DNA from: Planctomycetales bacterium
GTDB lineage: Bacteria; 4484-113; JAFGCY01
DNA: 12,265 nucleotides
Reading direction: 5' to 3'
Assembly (NCBI GenBank): GCA_024645305.1
Contig: JAHEFU010000070.1
Coordinates: 1 to 12,265 of the forward strand
Made by a program: the position numbers and the translations under genes. The notes under the pieces are model-generated. The model was not told where the DNA came from. It did no database searches and saw nothing but the letters and a program-made list of their open reading frames with translations. Of this stretch, positions 1 to 6,551 are shown piece after piece (positions within the stretch are counted from its first letter, which is position 1; the number at the start of each line of letters is the position of its first letter).

Positions 1-105
1 GGTGACTACAGGCGTGCGATGGATGTGCGGGCGGATGCGCTCATGCGCCGCCTGGATGTCGGCGAATGTGGGTGCGATCTTCGGCTGGACTGGCTGCGAG
101 GACAT
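1..105 (-). CDS. PLP-dependent threonine/serine dehydratase-type enzyme, N-terminal fragment
   Basis: The reverse complement from an ATG at 105 reads 35 codons without a stop and runs off the left edge. Residues 13-34 (TFADIQAAHERIRPHIHRTPVV) match the conserved opening of fold-type II PLP enzymes of the threonine dehydratase / serine racemase group, where a helix of the form DIxxAxxRI is followed by a TP(V/L) motif before the PLP-lysine region. Family members deaminate threonine or serine to 2-oxoacids, or racemise serine. The catalytic lysine and the glycine-rich phosphate loop lie outside the window, so the exact reaction cannot be told. The gene follows the 2-hydroxyacid dehydrogenase on the same strand after 21 bp. 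No Shine-Dalgarno precedes the ATG; a perfect TATAAT lies at the distance expected for a leaderless start. The family call rests on the N-terminus only. Confidence 0.7.
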   Translation of the reverse strand, partial: MSSQPVQPKIAPTFADIQAAHERIRPHIHRTPVVT

Positions 106-111
106 GCTGGG

Positions 112-117
112 ATTATA
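112..117 (-). promoter_or_regulatory. Candidate -10 box for a leaderless dehydratase transcript
   Basis: Read on the minus strand, 117 to 112 is a perfect TATAAT. A start site 7 bases past its last base falls on position 105, the A of the dehydratase ATG. No convincing -35 hexamer is seen 16-18 bp upstream, and there is no ribosome binding site in the 21-bp gap. This could be an internal promoter that lets the dehydratase be made independently of the dehydrogenase, or chance. Confidence 0.4.
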
Positions 118-126
118 GGGGCAGGC

Positions 127-1176
127 TCAGTAGCCCCGCTTGCAATCCACGATGTTCAGCAGGTCAGAGTGGCCGGCGCTGAGGCGCTTGAGGTTCTCGA
201 TCACTTCATCCCAGCGTTCGAGGTCATCGAAGGGTGAAGCGGCACGATGCGGGCTGAGTACAACATTGTCAAGTTCGTGGAAGGGCTTGTTCCAGGGGAA
301 GCTGCGGCCTTCGCTGTCCGGCTCGGGGCGATAATCATACCAGACATCTATCGCGGCCCCGGCCAGTCCGCCATCCTTCAATGCCATGTACAGGGCATCC
401 TCGTTGACAACATTGCCGCGTGCCACATTGACAAGGAAGCTGTCCTGGCCCAGCAGTTCGATCTCGCGAGCGCCGATCAGGCCCTCGCTGTCAGGCGTGA
501 ATGGTACGGCGATCACGAGCACATCCACTGCGCCGAGGAAGTCGTCAAGCTGCGCAATGGGGAACAGCCTGTCAGGTTTCAGTTCTGTATCGTCAGGCAG
601 TTGGCCGCTGCGATTGCAGGCAAGCACCTTGCAGCCGAAGCCGGACAGCATTCTGTGTACTGTACGGTTGACATGCCCGTAGCCCAGCAGGCCGATAGTC
701 CTGTTGCCAATTGGCGTGTTGGCAAGGAATTCATCCCCCAGTCGCCACTTGCCGTTCACCATTGCATTATGGTGCTGCACCGTGCCGCTGAGCATTGCCA
801 GAAGTAGCGTGATTGTGGTCTGGGCAGTGAACACGGCATTGCCATGGCCGTTGATCAGCACGATCTCGCGCGACTGCTGGATCTCTGCGAACATCTCGAT
901 CAGGTGCTGCACCCCGGCCCCGGGATTGATCACGGCTTTGAGCTGCGGCGCGGCGTCAATCAGGCTGCGGGTCGGCCGCCAGCCGAGAAGGACATCGGCA
1001 TCACCGGCCAGCGGCAGCAGCAGCGCTTCATCCGCCCCGGTCCATTCATGGCCCTCCGGCGCGCAGATGAACTGCACCGGCCAGCCTTCCAGCCCGCGCC
1101 GCAGATAGTCCAGCAGCTCCGCGCGGGGCTGCCAGAGGCAGAGCACCTTGATGTCACGGCGCAGGGGTTCAGGCAT
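127..1176 (-). CDS. D-2-hydroxyacid dehydrogenase family protein (NAD-dependent)
   Basis: A 349-residue protein of the D-isomer-specific 2-hydroxyacid dehydrogenase family, cytosolic enzymes that interconvert 2-oxoacids and D-2-hydroxyacids with NAD(H). The N-terminal part (about 1-110) is the split substrate domain, ending in NPGAGVQHL (84-92). The central Rossmann domain starts at IGLLGYGHVN (161-170). The family's catalytic arginine is R253 in NVARG, the likely glutamate is E285, and the histidine is H310 in LSPHRAA. The third glycine of the GxGxxG nucleotide loop is N170, which is atypical. The segment AAIDVWYDYRPEP and the downstream PFHELDNVVLSPHR resemble a subgroup often labelled phosphoglycerate-dehydrogenase-like; the substrate is not predictable. 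The ATG at 1176 has no Shine-Dalgarno, but a TACAAT box is placed for leaderless transcription. It lies just upstream of a PLP dehydratase gene, suggesting a 2-oxoacid/amino-acid pathway (inference). Confidence 0.9.
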   Translation of the reverse strand: MPEPLRRDIKVLCLWQPRAELLDYLRRGLEGWPVQFICAPEGHEWTGADEALLLPLAGDADVLLGWRPTRSLIDAAPQLKAVINPGAGVQHLIEMFAEIQQSREIVLINGHGNAVFTAQTTITLLLAMLSGTVQHHNAMVNGKWRLGDEFLANTPIGNRTIGLLGYGHVNRTVHRMLSGFGCKVLACNRSGQLPDDTELKPDRLFPIAQLDDFLGAVDVLVIAVPFTPDSEGLIGAREIELLGQDSFLVNVARGNVVNEDALYMALKDGGLAGAAIDVWYDYRPEPDSEGRSFPWNKPFHELDNVVLSPHRAASPFDDLERWDEVIENLKRLSAGHSDLLNIVDCKRGY

Positions 1177-1182
1177 TGAAGA

Positions 1183-1188
1183 ATTGTA
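1183..1188 (-). promoter_or_regulatory. Candidate -10 box for leaderless 2-hydroxyacid dehydrogenase transcript
   Basis: On the minus strand 1188 to 1183 reads TACAAT (5 of 6 consensus). Seven bases past its last base is 1176, the A of the dehydrogenase ATG, so a transcript would begin on the start codon. There is no purine-rich ribosome binding site between them. The -35 region would fall inside the folded element at 1191-1299, and no TTGACA-like hexamer is seen there. Confidence 0.45.
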
Positions 1189-1190
1189 TC

Positions 1191-1299
1191 GGAGCGCGTG
1201 GCGCGAATCCGCAGATGCGGATTCAAGCCGCGCAAGGTGATTCGCTGCAATAATTGCGCAACTTCATTTCGCCATGGGCGAAACTTCGCCACGCGCTCC
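1191..1299. repeat. 109-bp element with 13-bp terminal inverted repeats and three internal hairpins
   Basis: The ends are a perfect 13-bp inverted repeat: GGAGCGCGTGGCG at 1191-1203 and its complement at 1287-1299. Inside are three more perfect dyads. The first is GAATCCGC/GCGGATTC (1205-1212/1217-1224) around AGAT. The second is GCGCAA/TTGCGC (1230-1235/1254-1259), with an alternative GCAAT/ATTGC at 1247-1257. The third is TTTCGCC/GGCGAAA (1267-1273/1277-1283) around ATG. Together they can fold as a four-way cloverleaf on either strand. The flanks are similar octamers, ATTGTATC (1183-1190) and ATTCAATC (1300-1307), which could be a decayed target duplication. Candidate natures are a MITE-like or REP-like repeat, a structured RNA, or an operator region. 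The folding is seen in the sequence; the nature is not established. Confidence 0.6.
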
Positions 1300-1307
1300 A
1301 TTCAATC

Positions 1308-1323
1308 GTGCCCAAACGGGCAT
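1308..1323. repeat. Short inverted repeat in the divergent intergenic region
   Basis: TGCCC (1309-1313) and GGGCA (1318-1322) pair around an AAAC loop, and 1308/1323 add a possible G-U pair. It lies 9 bp outside the 109-bp element and 20 bp before the candidate -10 box of the peptidase gene. There is no T-run after it on either strand, so it is not an obvious terminator. Confidence 0.35.
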
Positions 1324-1342
1324 CTGGCCCCCGCACACACGA

Positions 1343-1348
1343 TAAAAT
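1343..1348 (+). promoter_or_regulatory. Candidate -10 box for the peptidase/pyrophosphatase cluster
   Basis: TAAAAT (5 of 6 consensus) at 1343-1348 would start a transcript near 1355 with a leader of about 97 bases before the peptidase ATG. No good -35 hexamer is seen 16-18 bp upstream, so an activator or a different promoter is possible. Confidence 0.3.
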
Positions 1349-1451
1349 CTCTGTTCCGGTCATACATACTGGTAACTCATAACAAGACATTTCCCGGCAA
1401 GGCAGGAACAGATCCCTGCATTGGATGCACACAGGGAAGGCAGGAGCGGAC

Positions 1452-2846
1452 ATGACAGCAGCAGACAACCAGACGGCGGTGATCACGGAACTGGCCAGCG
1501 CCAGCGGCAGCCTCAGCCAGGAGCGCCTCAGATCCCTGCGCAGCGAGTTCGACAGCCATCCCACGGCAGCCCTGATGCGCAATGCGGTGACCCAGGTCAG
1601 CGTGATGGACATCGCCCAGGACCGCGACATCATCACGAGCACACCGCATACCTTCAGCCACAAGCTGGACGAATGGAAGGTCACCAACCAGAAGGCCAGT
1701 GGCCGCTGCTGGCTGTTCGCCGGCCTGAACCTGCTGAGAGTCGGTGCGGCCCAGAAGATGAACCTGAAGGAATTCGAGTTCAGCCAGACCCACCTGCACT
1801 TCTGGGACAAGTTCGAACGTGCCAACTACTTCCTCGAGGCGATCATCGCCACCGCCGGGCGCGATGTGGATGACCGCACGGTGGCCTTCCTGCTGGACAG
1901 GCCGCTGGAGGATGGCGGGCAATGGGACATGTTCGTCAACCTGGTGCAGAAGCACGGCCTGGTGCCGCAGAGCGTGATGCCGGAGAGCGAAAGCTCCAGC
2001 AACACGCGCTACATGAATGCAATCGTGATCAGCAAGCTGCGCGATTTCGCCCAGCAGCTGCGGGATGCCGTGGCCGGAGGGCAGTCCGCTGACAGCGTCC
2101 GGGCCCTGAAGGATGAATTCATCGGCGTGGTCTACCGCATGCTGTGCATCCACCTCGGTACACCGCCGGAAAGCTTCGACTGGGAGTGGCGCGACAAGGA
2201 CAACAAGTTCCACTCCGACGGCGCAGTGACGCCGCAGCAGTTTGCCAGGAAGTATGTCACGCTCGAGCTGGATGAATACGTCAGCATTGTGCATGACCCG
2301 CGTGACAGCAGCCCCTACGGCCGGACCTTCACCGTGGACATGCTTGGCAACGTGGTGGGCGGCGACATCGTGCGCTACCTGAACGTGGAAATCAGCTTGA
2401 TGAAGGAACTGGCGAAGGATTCCATCATGGCCGGCAACCCGGTCTGGATGGGCTGCGACGTCGGCAAGATGATGGACCGGCGCCGCGGCGTCTGGGATCG
2501 CGAGCTGTTCTGCTTCGAGAAGATCTATGACACGCCCTTCGGGCAGGACAAGCCGGGCCGCCTGCTGCACCACCAGACCCTGATGACGCATGCCATGCTG
2601 TTCACCGGCGTGGACGTGGTTGACAACGAGCCGCGGCGCTGGCGCGTGGAGAATTCCTGGGGCAGCGAGGGCGGCGAGCAGGGTTTCTTCGTGATGAATG
2701 ACAACTGGTTCGACGAGTATATGTTCGAAATCGCCGTGCCGAGGTCCATGCTCAGCGCCGAGCTGCAGCAGGCGCTCGCGGGCGAGCCGCTTGTACTGCC
2801 GGCCTGGGACCCGATGGGCGCCCTGGCCCGGGAGAGCATGCAGTAA
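1452..2846 (+). CDS. Bleomycin hydrolase / aminopeptidase C family (peptidase C1B)
   Basis: A 464-residue cytosolic papain-fold cysteine aminopeptidase; the family removes N-terminal residues from peptides and in some cases hydrolyses bleomycin. The catalytic set is visible: Q80 (oxyanion hole), C86 in ASGRCWLFAG, H380 in MTHAMLFTGV and N401 in VENSWG. Length and spacing match yeast Gal6 and human BLMH, which act as hexamers. ATG 1452 is chosen because AGGAG at 1442-1446 lies 5 bases upstream; an in-frame ATG at 1425 has no ribosome binding site. The C-terminus contains the family's LPAWDPMGALA signature but continues for five residues (RESMQ, 460-464). In known members the C-terminal tail lies in the active site, so the extension may be trimmed or may change specificity. 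It is followed after 51 bp by a membrane protein and then pyrophosphatase, all co-directional. Confidence 0.93.
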   Translation: MTAADNQTAVITELASASGSLSQERLRSLRSEFDSHPTAALMRNAVTQVSVMDIAQDRDIITSTPHTFSHKLDEWKVTNQKASGRCWLFAGLNLLRVGAAQKMNLKEFEFSQTHLHFWDKFERANYFLEAIIATAGRDVDDRTVAFLLDRPLEDGGQWDMFVNLVQKHGLVPQSVMPESESSSNTRYMNAIVISKLRDFAQQLRDAVAGGQSADSVRALKDEFIGVVYRMLCIHLGTPPESFDWEWRDKDNKFHSDGAVTPQQFARKYVTLELDEYVSIVHDPRDSSPYGRTFTVDMLGNVVGGDIVRYLNVEISLMKELAKDSIMAGNPVWMGCDVGKMMDRRRGVWDRELFCFEKIYDTPFGQDKPGRLLHHQTLMTHAMLFTGVDVVDNEPRRWRVENSWGSEGGEQGFFVMNDNWFDEYMFEIAVPRSMLSAELQQALAGEPLVLPAWDPMGALARESMQ

Positions 2847-2861
2847 GATGCAGGCGGCCCA

Positions 2862-2876
2862 GGGCCCTGACGGCCC
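2862..2876 (+). repeat. Intercistronic GC hairpin
   Basis: GGGCC (2862-2866) and GGCCC (2872-2876) pair around CTGAC in the 51-bp gap between the peptidase and the next gene. No T-run follows, so it is not an intrinsic terminator. It could stabilise or separate parts of the message. Confidence 0.3.
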
Positions 2877-2897
2877 CGGCGCCATCCAGGTGCGCAG

Positions 2898-3557
2898 ATG
2901 AGTGAAGGCAACGACAAGCAGAAGCCCGGCGCGGAGCGCAGGCCCGATCAGGGCTTCACCCCGCAACGCGACCGGCGGATGATCCTGTTCAGCTGCCTGA
3001 CCCTGATCGTGATGTCACTCGTGATCTTCCTGATGGTGCGTAATCGCCTGGTGGAACTGGCTGATGTCACCGGGGCCTATGCCCAGGTCAGCTTCACGGC
3101 TGCGGACACAATCCGTGCCGAGGCTGCCGAGATTGCGGCAGACGAACTGGTGCGGGATCCAAAGCAGCACCTTGCCCAGTGGCTGACTGCGGTCGGCACG
3201 GTGGCAATGGTGCACGACAAGAAGGGCGAGCTGATCAACTGGGACAATCCCAATCCGGCGCTGGGCAGTGTGTACTGGCTGGACTGCGGACTGCCGGTGA
3301 CGGCAGTCAAGCCCCTGGAGCCTGTCTGCGAAACCGGTGGGGACATCCGTTTCTGGGGGCAGATCGCCCTGACTGACGTGGAGAAGCTGGAATTCTCCGA
3401 TGACATCCGCCAGCAGGTGATCGCGCGCTTCAATCTCGAACCGGGCAAGCAGATCGCAATCTTCTTTGCATCCGAGATCGAGCAGGATGGGCGGCTCAGC
3501 CCACTGGGTGAGGAAGTCGACGAAACCGGGCAACTTGAACATGAAATGGGAAACTGA
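2898..3557 (+). CDS. Single-pass membrane protein of unknown function
   Basis: A 219-residue protein I do not recognise. The first 28 residues are charged and rich in K, R, D and E. Residues 29-47 (ILFSCLTLIVMSLVIFLMV) form one clear membrane span followed by RNR. By the positive-inside rule the topology is uncertain, but the N-terminus is most simply cytoplasmic and residues 50-219 extracytoplasmic. The soluble part is mixed alpha/beta with two cysteines, C130 and C144, that could form a disulphide if exported. ATG 2898 is supported by AGGTG at 2888-2892, 5 bases upstream. It lies between the bleomycin hydrolase-like peptidase (51 bp before) and pyrophosphatase (47 bp after), all in one direction, so co-transcription is likely. 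Nothing else in the window indicates its role. Confidence 0.8.
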   Translation: MSEGNDKQKPGAERRPDQGFTPQRDRRMILFSCLTLIVMSLVIFLMVRNRLVELADVTGAYAQVSFTAADTIRAEAAEIAADELVRDPKQHLAQWLTAVGTVAMVHDKKGELINWDNPNPALGSVYWLDCGLPVTAVKPLEPVCETGGDIRFWGQIALTDVEKLEFSDDIRQQVIARFNLEPGKQIAIFFASEIEQDGRLSPLGEEVDETGQLEHEMGN

Positions 3558-3604
3558 ACTGCATACGGGGCAGCCCGGCAGTCTGAACGCATAAGGAGCA
3601 GGCC

Positions 3605-4153
3605 ATGAGCCATTGCTGGCACGATGTACCCGTCGGGGAGAACGCCCCACGGGAATTCAACGCGGTGATCGAGATCATGAAGGGGGGCAAGGTCAAGTAT
3701 GAGCTGGACAAACCCACCGGACTGATGCGGGTCGACCGCGTGCTGTACAGCTCGGTATTCTACCCCGCCAACTACGGCTTCATCCCGCAGACCCTGGGCG
3801 ACGACCATGACCCGCTGGATGTGCTGGTGCTGATGCAGGAGCCGGTGTTCCCGATGAGCATCCTGCGGGCCAAGCCCATCGGCGTGATGATGATGGTGGA
3901 CCAGGGTGAGAATGACGAGAAGATCATCTGCGTGCACATGGATGACCCGGAGTACAACGGCTTCGACCACATCAAGGAAATCCCGCAGCACAGGCTGTTT
4001 GAGCTCAAGGCCTTCTTCGAGGACTACAAGAAGCTGGAAAAGAAGGATGTGAAGGTGGAGGACTTCCTCGGACCCTCCGATGCCATCACGGCCGTGGAGA
4101 AGGCCCTCGCTAACTACAGGGTGAAATTCGGCGAAAAAGGCGTAGGAATCTGA
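3605..4153 (+). CDS. ppa: Inorganic pyrophosphatase, family I
   Basis: A 182-residue soluble family I pyrophosphatase, which hydrolyses pyrophosphate to two phosphates and so pulls biosynthetic reactions forward. The signature is DDHDPLDVLV (66-75), with metal-binding D67 and D72; D99 and D104 in MVDQGENDEK complete the usual aspartate set. Other family-conserved stretches are visible: E23, K31, R45, YPANYGF (53-59) and the lysine pair K142/K143 near DYKKLEKK. Length is normal for the bacterial hexameric type. AGGAG at 3594-3598 lies 6 bases before the ATG. It is the last gene of a probable three-gene co-directional cluster (1452-4153). A new promoter begins about 40 bp downstream, and no convincing terminator lies between. 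Confidence 0.97.
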   Translation: MSHCWHDVPVGENAPREFNAVIEIMKGGKVKYELDKPTGLMRVDRVLYSSVFYPANYGFIPQTLGDDHDPLDVLVLMQEPVFPMSILRAKPIGVMMMVDQGENDEKIICVHMDDPEYNGFDHIKEIPQHRLFELKAFFEDYKKLEKKDVKVEDFLGPSDAITAVEKALANYRVKFGEKGVGI

Positions 4154-4193
4154 GTCTTAAGGGCTCTTCGGGTTGTTTTGTCTGTAATTTAAC

Positions 4194-4223
4194 CTGACAA
4201 AAAGAACCACACCACGTTATTAA
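4194..4223 (+). promoter_or_regulatory. Sigma-70-like promoter for the histidine kinase gene
   Basis: CTGACA at 4194-4199 (5 of 6 to TTGACA), an 18-bp spacer, then TATTAA at 4218-4223 (4 of 6 to TATAAT) in a locally AT-rich stretch that contrasts with the GC-rich surroundings. Transcription would start near 4230, giving a leader of about 58 bases before the proposed GTG start. Confidence 0.5.
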
Positions 4224-4287
4224 TAGTCTGTCTGTATTGGTAGCAGTTCCGACTGGCAGTTCCGGTCGGAAACGGGAGTCTGGTTTG

Positions 4288-6447
4288 GTGCAGTACGCAA
4301 GTCTGGGAAACAGCCTGCTGGTGATGACCATGCTGATGCTTGCATCCGGCTGGGCCCTGACCACGATCCGCCGGACCATGCCTTCCCTGCAGCGCGTCAT
4401 GGGAGCGCTGATCTTCGTGCTGACGGCGCTGATCGCCTCACAGGTTATGTTGCCGATGCCCGAGTCCCTGCTGCACCCTGACCCCAATACCACCTTCTAC
4501 TGGGCCGAATCCAGCGCCGCGCCGATCGTGATAGCCCTGGCAATCATCCTTTCCGGGGTGCTGGACGGAGCGCTGGCCGCCGTGGCAGTGACAATCCTCG
4601 TCTACAACGTGAACAGCGGCCTGAGCATGGAAATGGTGCTGCCGATCCTCTACAGCGTGGTCTGCGGACTGGTGGTGCGCCACTTCTGGGGACTGCACCG
4701 GGATTTCCTCTCCAGCCGCCTGCTGCTCTTGATCGGCCTGAGCCTCGTGGCGCCACAGCTCCTGGTCTGCTTCAACAGGTTGAGCCTGAGCCATGAGGCA
4801 GGTGCCCTGCTGGGTTGCATCGCCATCATGCTGGTGGCCTATCCTGTGGCCACGCTGGTGATCGGCAACCTGCTGATGCCGCCCTACCACCAGGGACTTT
4901 TGGAAACCCAGTTGCTGGACAGCCAGGAACGCAACCGGCAGATGGTCAAGCTGGCCGGCAATGCGATTGTCAACTTCAATGCCGCACTGGAAGTGATCGA
5001 CTACAACGAGGCGGCCGAGCGCGTGTTCGGCTACCCGCGGCAATATCTGATCGGCCGGCGTTACCTCAGCCTGCTGTTCCCGTCATACATCTGGCCGGGC
5101 ATCGAAAATGACGCACAGCGCGTGCTGGATGGCGGGCAGATCCGGGAGCAGGAGGTCCAGGTTGTCAGCCGCGACGGTGTGGAAACCCCGATGATCTGGA
5201 GTTTTTCCAGGATCACCAACTCACGTGAAGAACCGCTTGGCCTGATGGCGATCGGCCAGGACATTTCGCTGCGCAAGCGCAATGAAATGAAGCTGGCCGA
5301 GAACGAGGAGCGTGTGCGCCTGGCACTGAGCGGGGCGGATCTCGGCATGTGGGACTGGAACATCGCCACTGATGAATTCATATTCAGTGAGCGCTGGGCT
5401 GAGATGCTCGGCTACACGGCGGGCGAGATGCTGGAGTCAGAATCCAAATGGGATGAGCGCATCCATCCGGAGGACCGGGATCACGTGCTCGAATGCATGG
5501 AGCAGCACCTGTCCGGAGAGACGGAACTCTTCGAGGTCGAACACAGGATCCGTCGCCGGGATGGCAGTTACATCTGGGTGCTGGCCCGCGCCCGGGTGAT
5601 CCAGCGCAGCCGTGAGGACCAGCCCCTGCGCATGACCGGCACACTGCTGGACATCACCCAGCGGGTTGCCAACGAACAGGAGCGTCGCCGGCTGGAACGC
5701 CAGCTGCGTTACTCGCAGAAGATGGAAACCATCGGTACCCTGGCAGGCGGCATCGCCCACGACTTCAACAACATCCTGCAGGCCATCATGGGATATACAA
5801 CCCTGGGGACCATGCGGCTGGCGGAGGATCACCCTGCACAGGAAGACATGGAACGTGTGCTCAAGGCCAGCGAACGGGCCCGCAGCCTGGTTGACCAGAT
5901 GCTGGTGTTCAGCCGGCAGGCCCAGCAGAGCCGTGCCATCGTGGATGTTGAGCAGATCTGCCGGGAGGCCCTGCGGGTGCTCGGACCACAGCTGTCAGGC
6001 AAGCATCCCGTGAATGTCGAACTGAGGGTGACCGAGGACTGCCCCCGGCTGCTGGCGGATCCGACCCAGATCCAGCAGGTCGTGATGAACCTGGCATCGA
6101 ATGCGATGCATGCCATGCAGGATGAGGGCGGTGCCCTGGCCATTGAACTCAGCCGACTGCCCGCGGAGGAAGTGGACCTCAGCCAGTCCAATCTCAGCGA
6201 AGCACCGGCTGAGTGGCTGAAAATGGTCATCTCCGACACGGGTCGCGGTATAGAGCAGGACAACCTGAGCCGTCTGTTCGAGCCATTCTTTACCACCAAG
6301 AGCGTGGAGGAGGGCACGGGCCTCGGACTGTCCGTGGTCCATGGCATCGTCAGCAACCATGGGGGAATCATTGATGTGGAGAGCACCGTGGGTCAGGGCA
6401 GCAGCTTCACCGTGATCCTGCCGGTGCTGGGTGAACTTGTCAGCTGA
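4288..6447 (+). CDS. Membrane sensor histidine kinase with two PAS domains
   Basis: Taken from GTG 4288 the protein has 719 residues. Residues 1-195 contain about six hydrophobic spans (near 5-22, 36-53, 78-103, 113-131, 144-161, 172-192). The fourth and neighbouring spans loosely resemble the LytS/5TM-type sensor membrane domain. Then follow PAS 1 (about 218-330), a PAS_3-like domain with PAC (about 340-460), the dimerisation domain with phospho-acceptor H491 in AHDFNN, and the ATPase domain. The ATPase domain shows the N-box at N601-N605, the G1 box DTGRG at D650 and the G2 box GTGLGLS from G676. No receiver domain is fused. GTG 4288 (or TTG 4285) is preferred because GGGAG lies at 4274-4278; the longest frame starts at TTG 4237, with no ribosome binding site. 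It likely phosphorylates the receiver protein encoded 188 bp downstream. The signal is unknown. Confidence 0.92.
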   Translation: MQYASLGNSLLVMTMLMLASGWALTTIRRTMPSLQRVMGALIFVLTALIASQVMLPMPESLLHPDPNTTFYWAESSAAPIVIALAIILSGVLDGALAAVAVTILVYNVNSGLSMEMVLPILYSVVCGLVVRHFWGLHRDFLSSRLLLLIGLSLVAPQLLVCFNRLSLSHEAGALLGCIAIMLVAYPVATLVIGNLLMPPYHQGLLETQLLDSQERNRQMVKLAGNAIVNFNAALEVIDYNEAAERVFGYPRQYLIGRRYLSLLFPSYIWPGIENDAQRVLDGGQIREQEVQVVSRDGVETPMIWSFSRITNSREEPLGLMAIGQDISLRKRNEMKLAENEERVRLALSGADLGMWDWNIATDEFIFSERWAEMLGYTAGEMLESESKWDERIHPEDRDHVLECMEQHLSGETELFEVEHRIRRRDGSYIWVLARARVIQRSREDQPLRMTGTLLDITQRVANEQERRRLERQLRYSQKMETIGTLAGGIAHDFNNILQAIMGYTTLGTMRLAEDHPAQEDMERVLKASERARSLVDQMLVFSRQAQQSRAIVDVEQICREALRVLGPQLSGKHPVNVELRVTEDCPRLLADPTQIQQVVMNLASNAMHAMQDEGGALAIELSRLPAEEVDLSQSNLSEAPAEWLKMVISDTGRGIEQDNLSRLFEPFFTTKSVEEGTGLGLSVVHGIVSNHGGIIDVESTVGQGSSFTVILPVLGELVS

Positions 6448-6453
6448 TGATTG

Positions 6454-6483
6454 CAGCCTGGTACATCACAGGCTGGCTGATGT
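6454..6483 (+). repeat. Two interleaved inverted repeats after the kinase stop codon
   Basis: CAGCCTG (6454-6460) is complementary to CAGGCTG (6469-6475). Within the same stretch ACATCA (6463-6468) is complementary to TGATGT (6478-6483). The two stems interleave, so they would either compete or form a small pseudoknot. The 2-base connecting loops make a full pseudoknot strained. No T-run follows. Confidence 0.4.
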
Positions 6484-6551
6484 GAGGCACAGTACACGAG
6501 GCTGCACGGCTGGCCCCGCCACGGGATATCATGGGAGAACCCGGCAGCGGC

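Noticed and set aside
247..807. A 186-codon open frame on the plus strand inside the 2-hydroxyacid dehydrogenase gene
   Set aside because: It is antisense to a well-conserved enzyme, its translation resembles no protein, and GC-rich codon bias opens such shadow frames.
1191..1299. tRNA gene, suggested by the cloverleaf-like fold
   Set aside because: The outer stem is 13 bp, there is no TTC-type loop or CCA end, and the hairpin sizes do not match a tRNA.
1377..2966. A 529-codon open frame on the minus strand opposite the bleomycin hydrolase gene
   Set aside because: Its length comes from mirrored codon bias. The translation is rich in H, V and A without motifs, whereas the plus strand has the full catalytic set and a good ribosome site.
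4151..4190. Possible intrinsic terminator after ppa (GAGTC/GGCTC then TTGTTTT)
   Set aside because: The stem is only five pairs including a G-U pair, the T-run is interrupted and not adjacent, and the alternative stem around TTCG relies on three G-U pairs.
4237..4287. Upstream TTG start for the histidine kinase
   Set aside because: No ribosome binding site precedes it. The first 17 residues are polar and unlike a kinase start, while GGGAG stands before TTG 4285 and GTG 4288.
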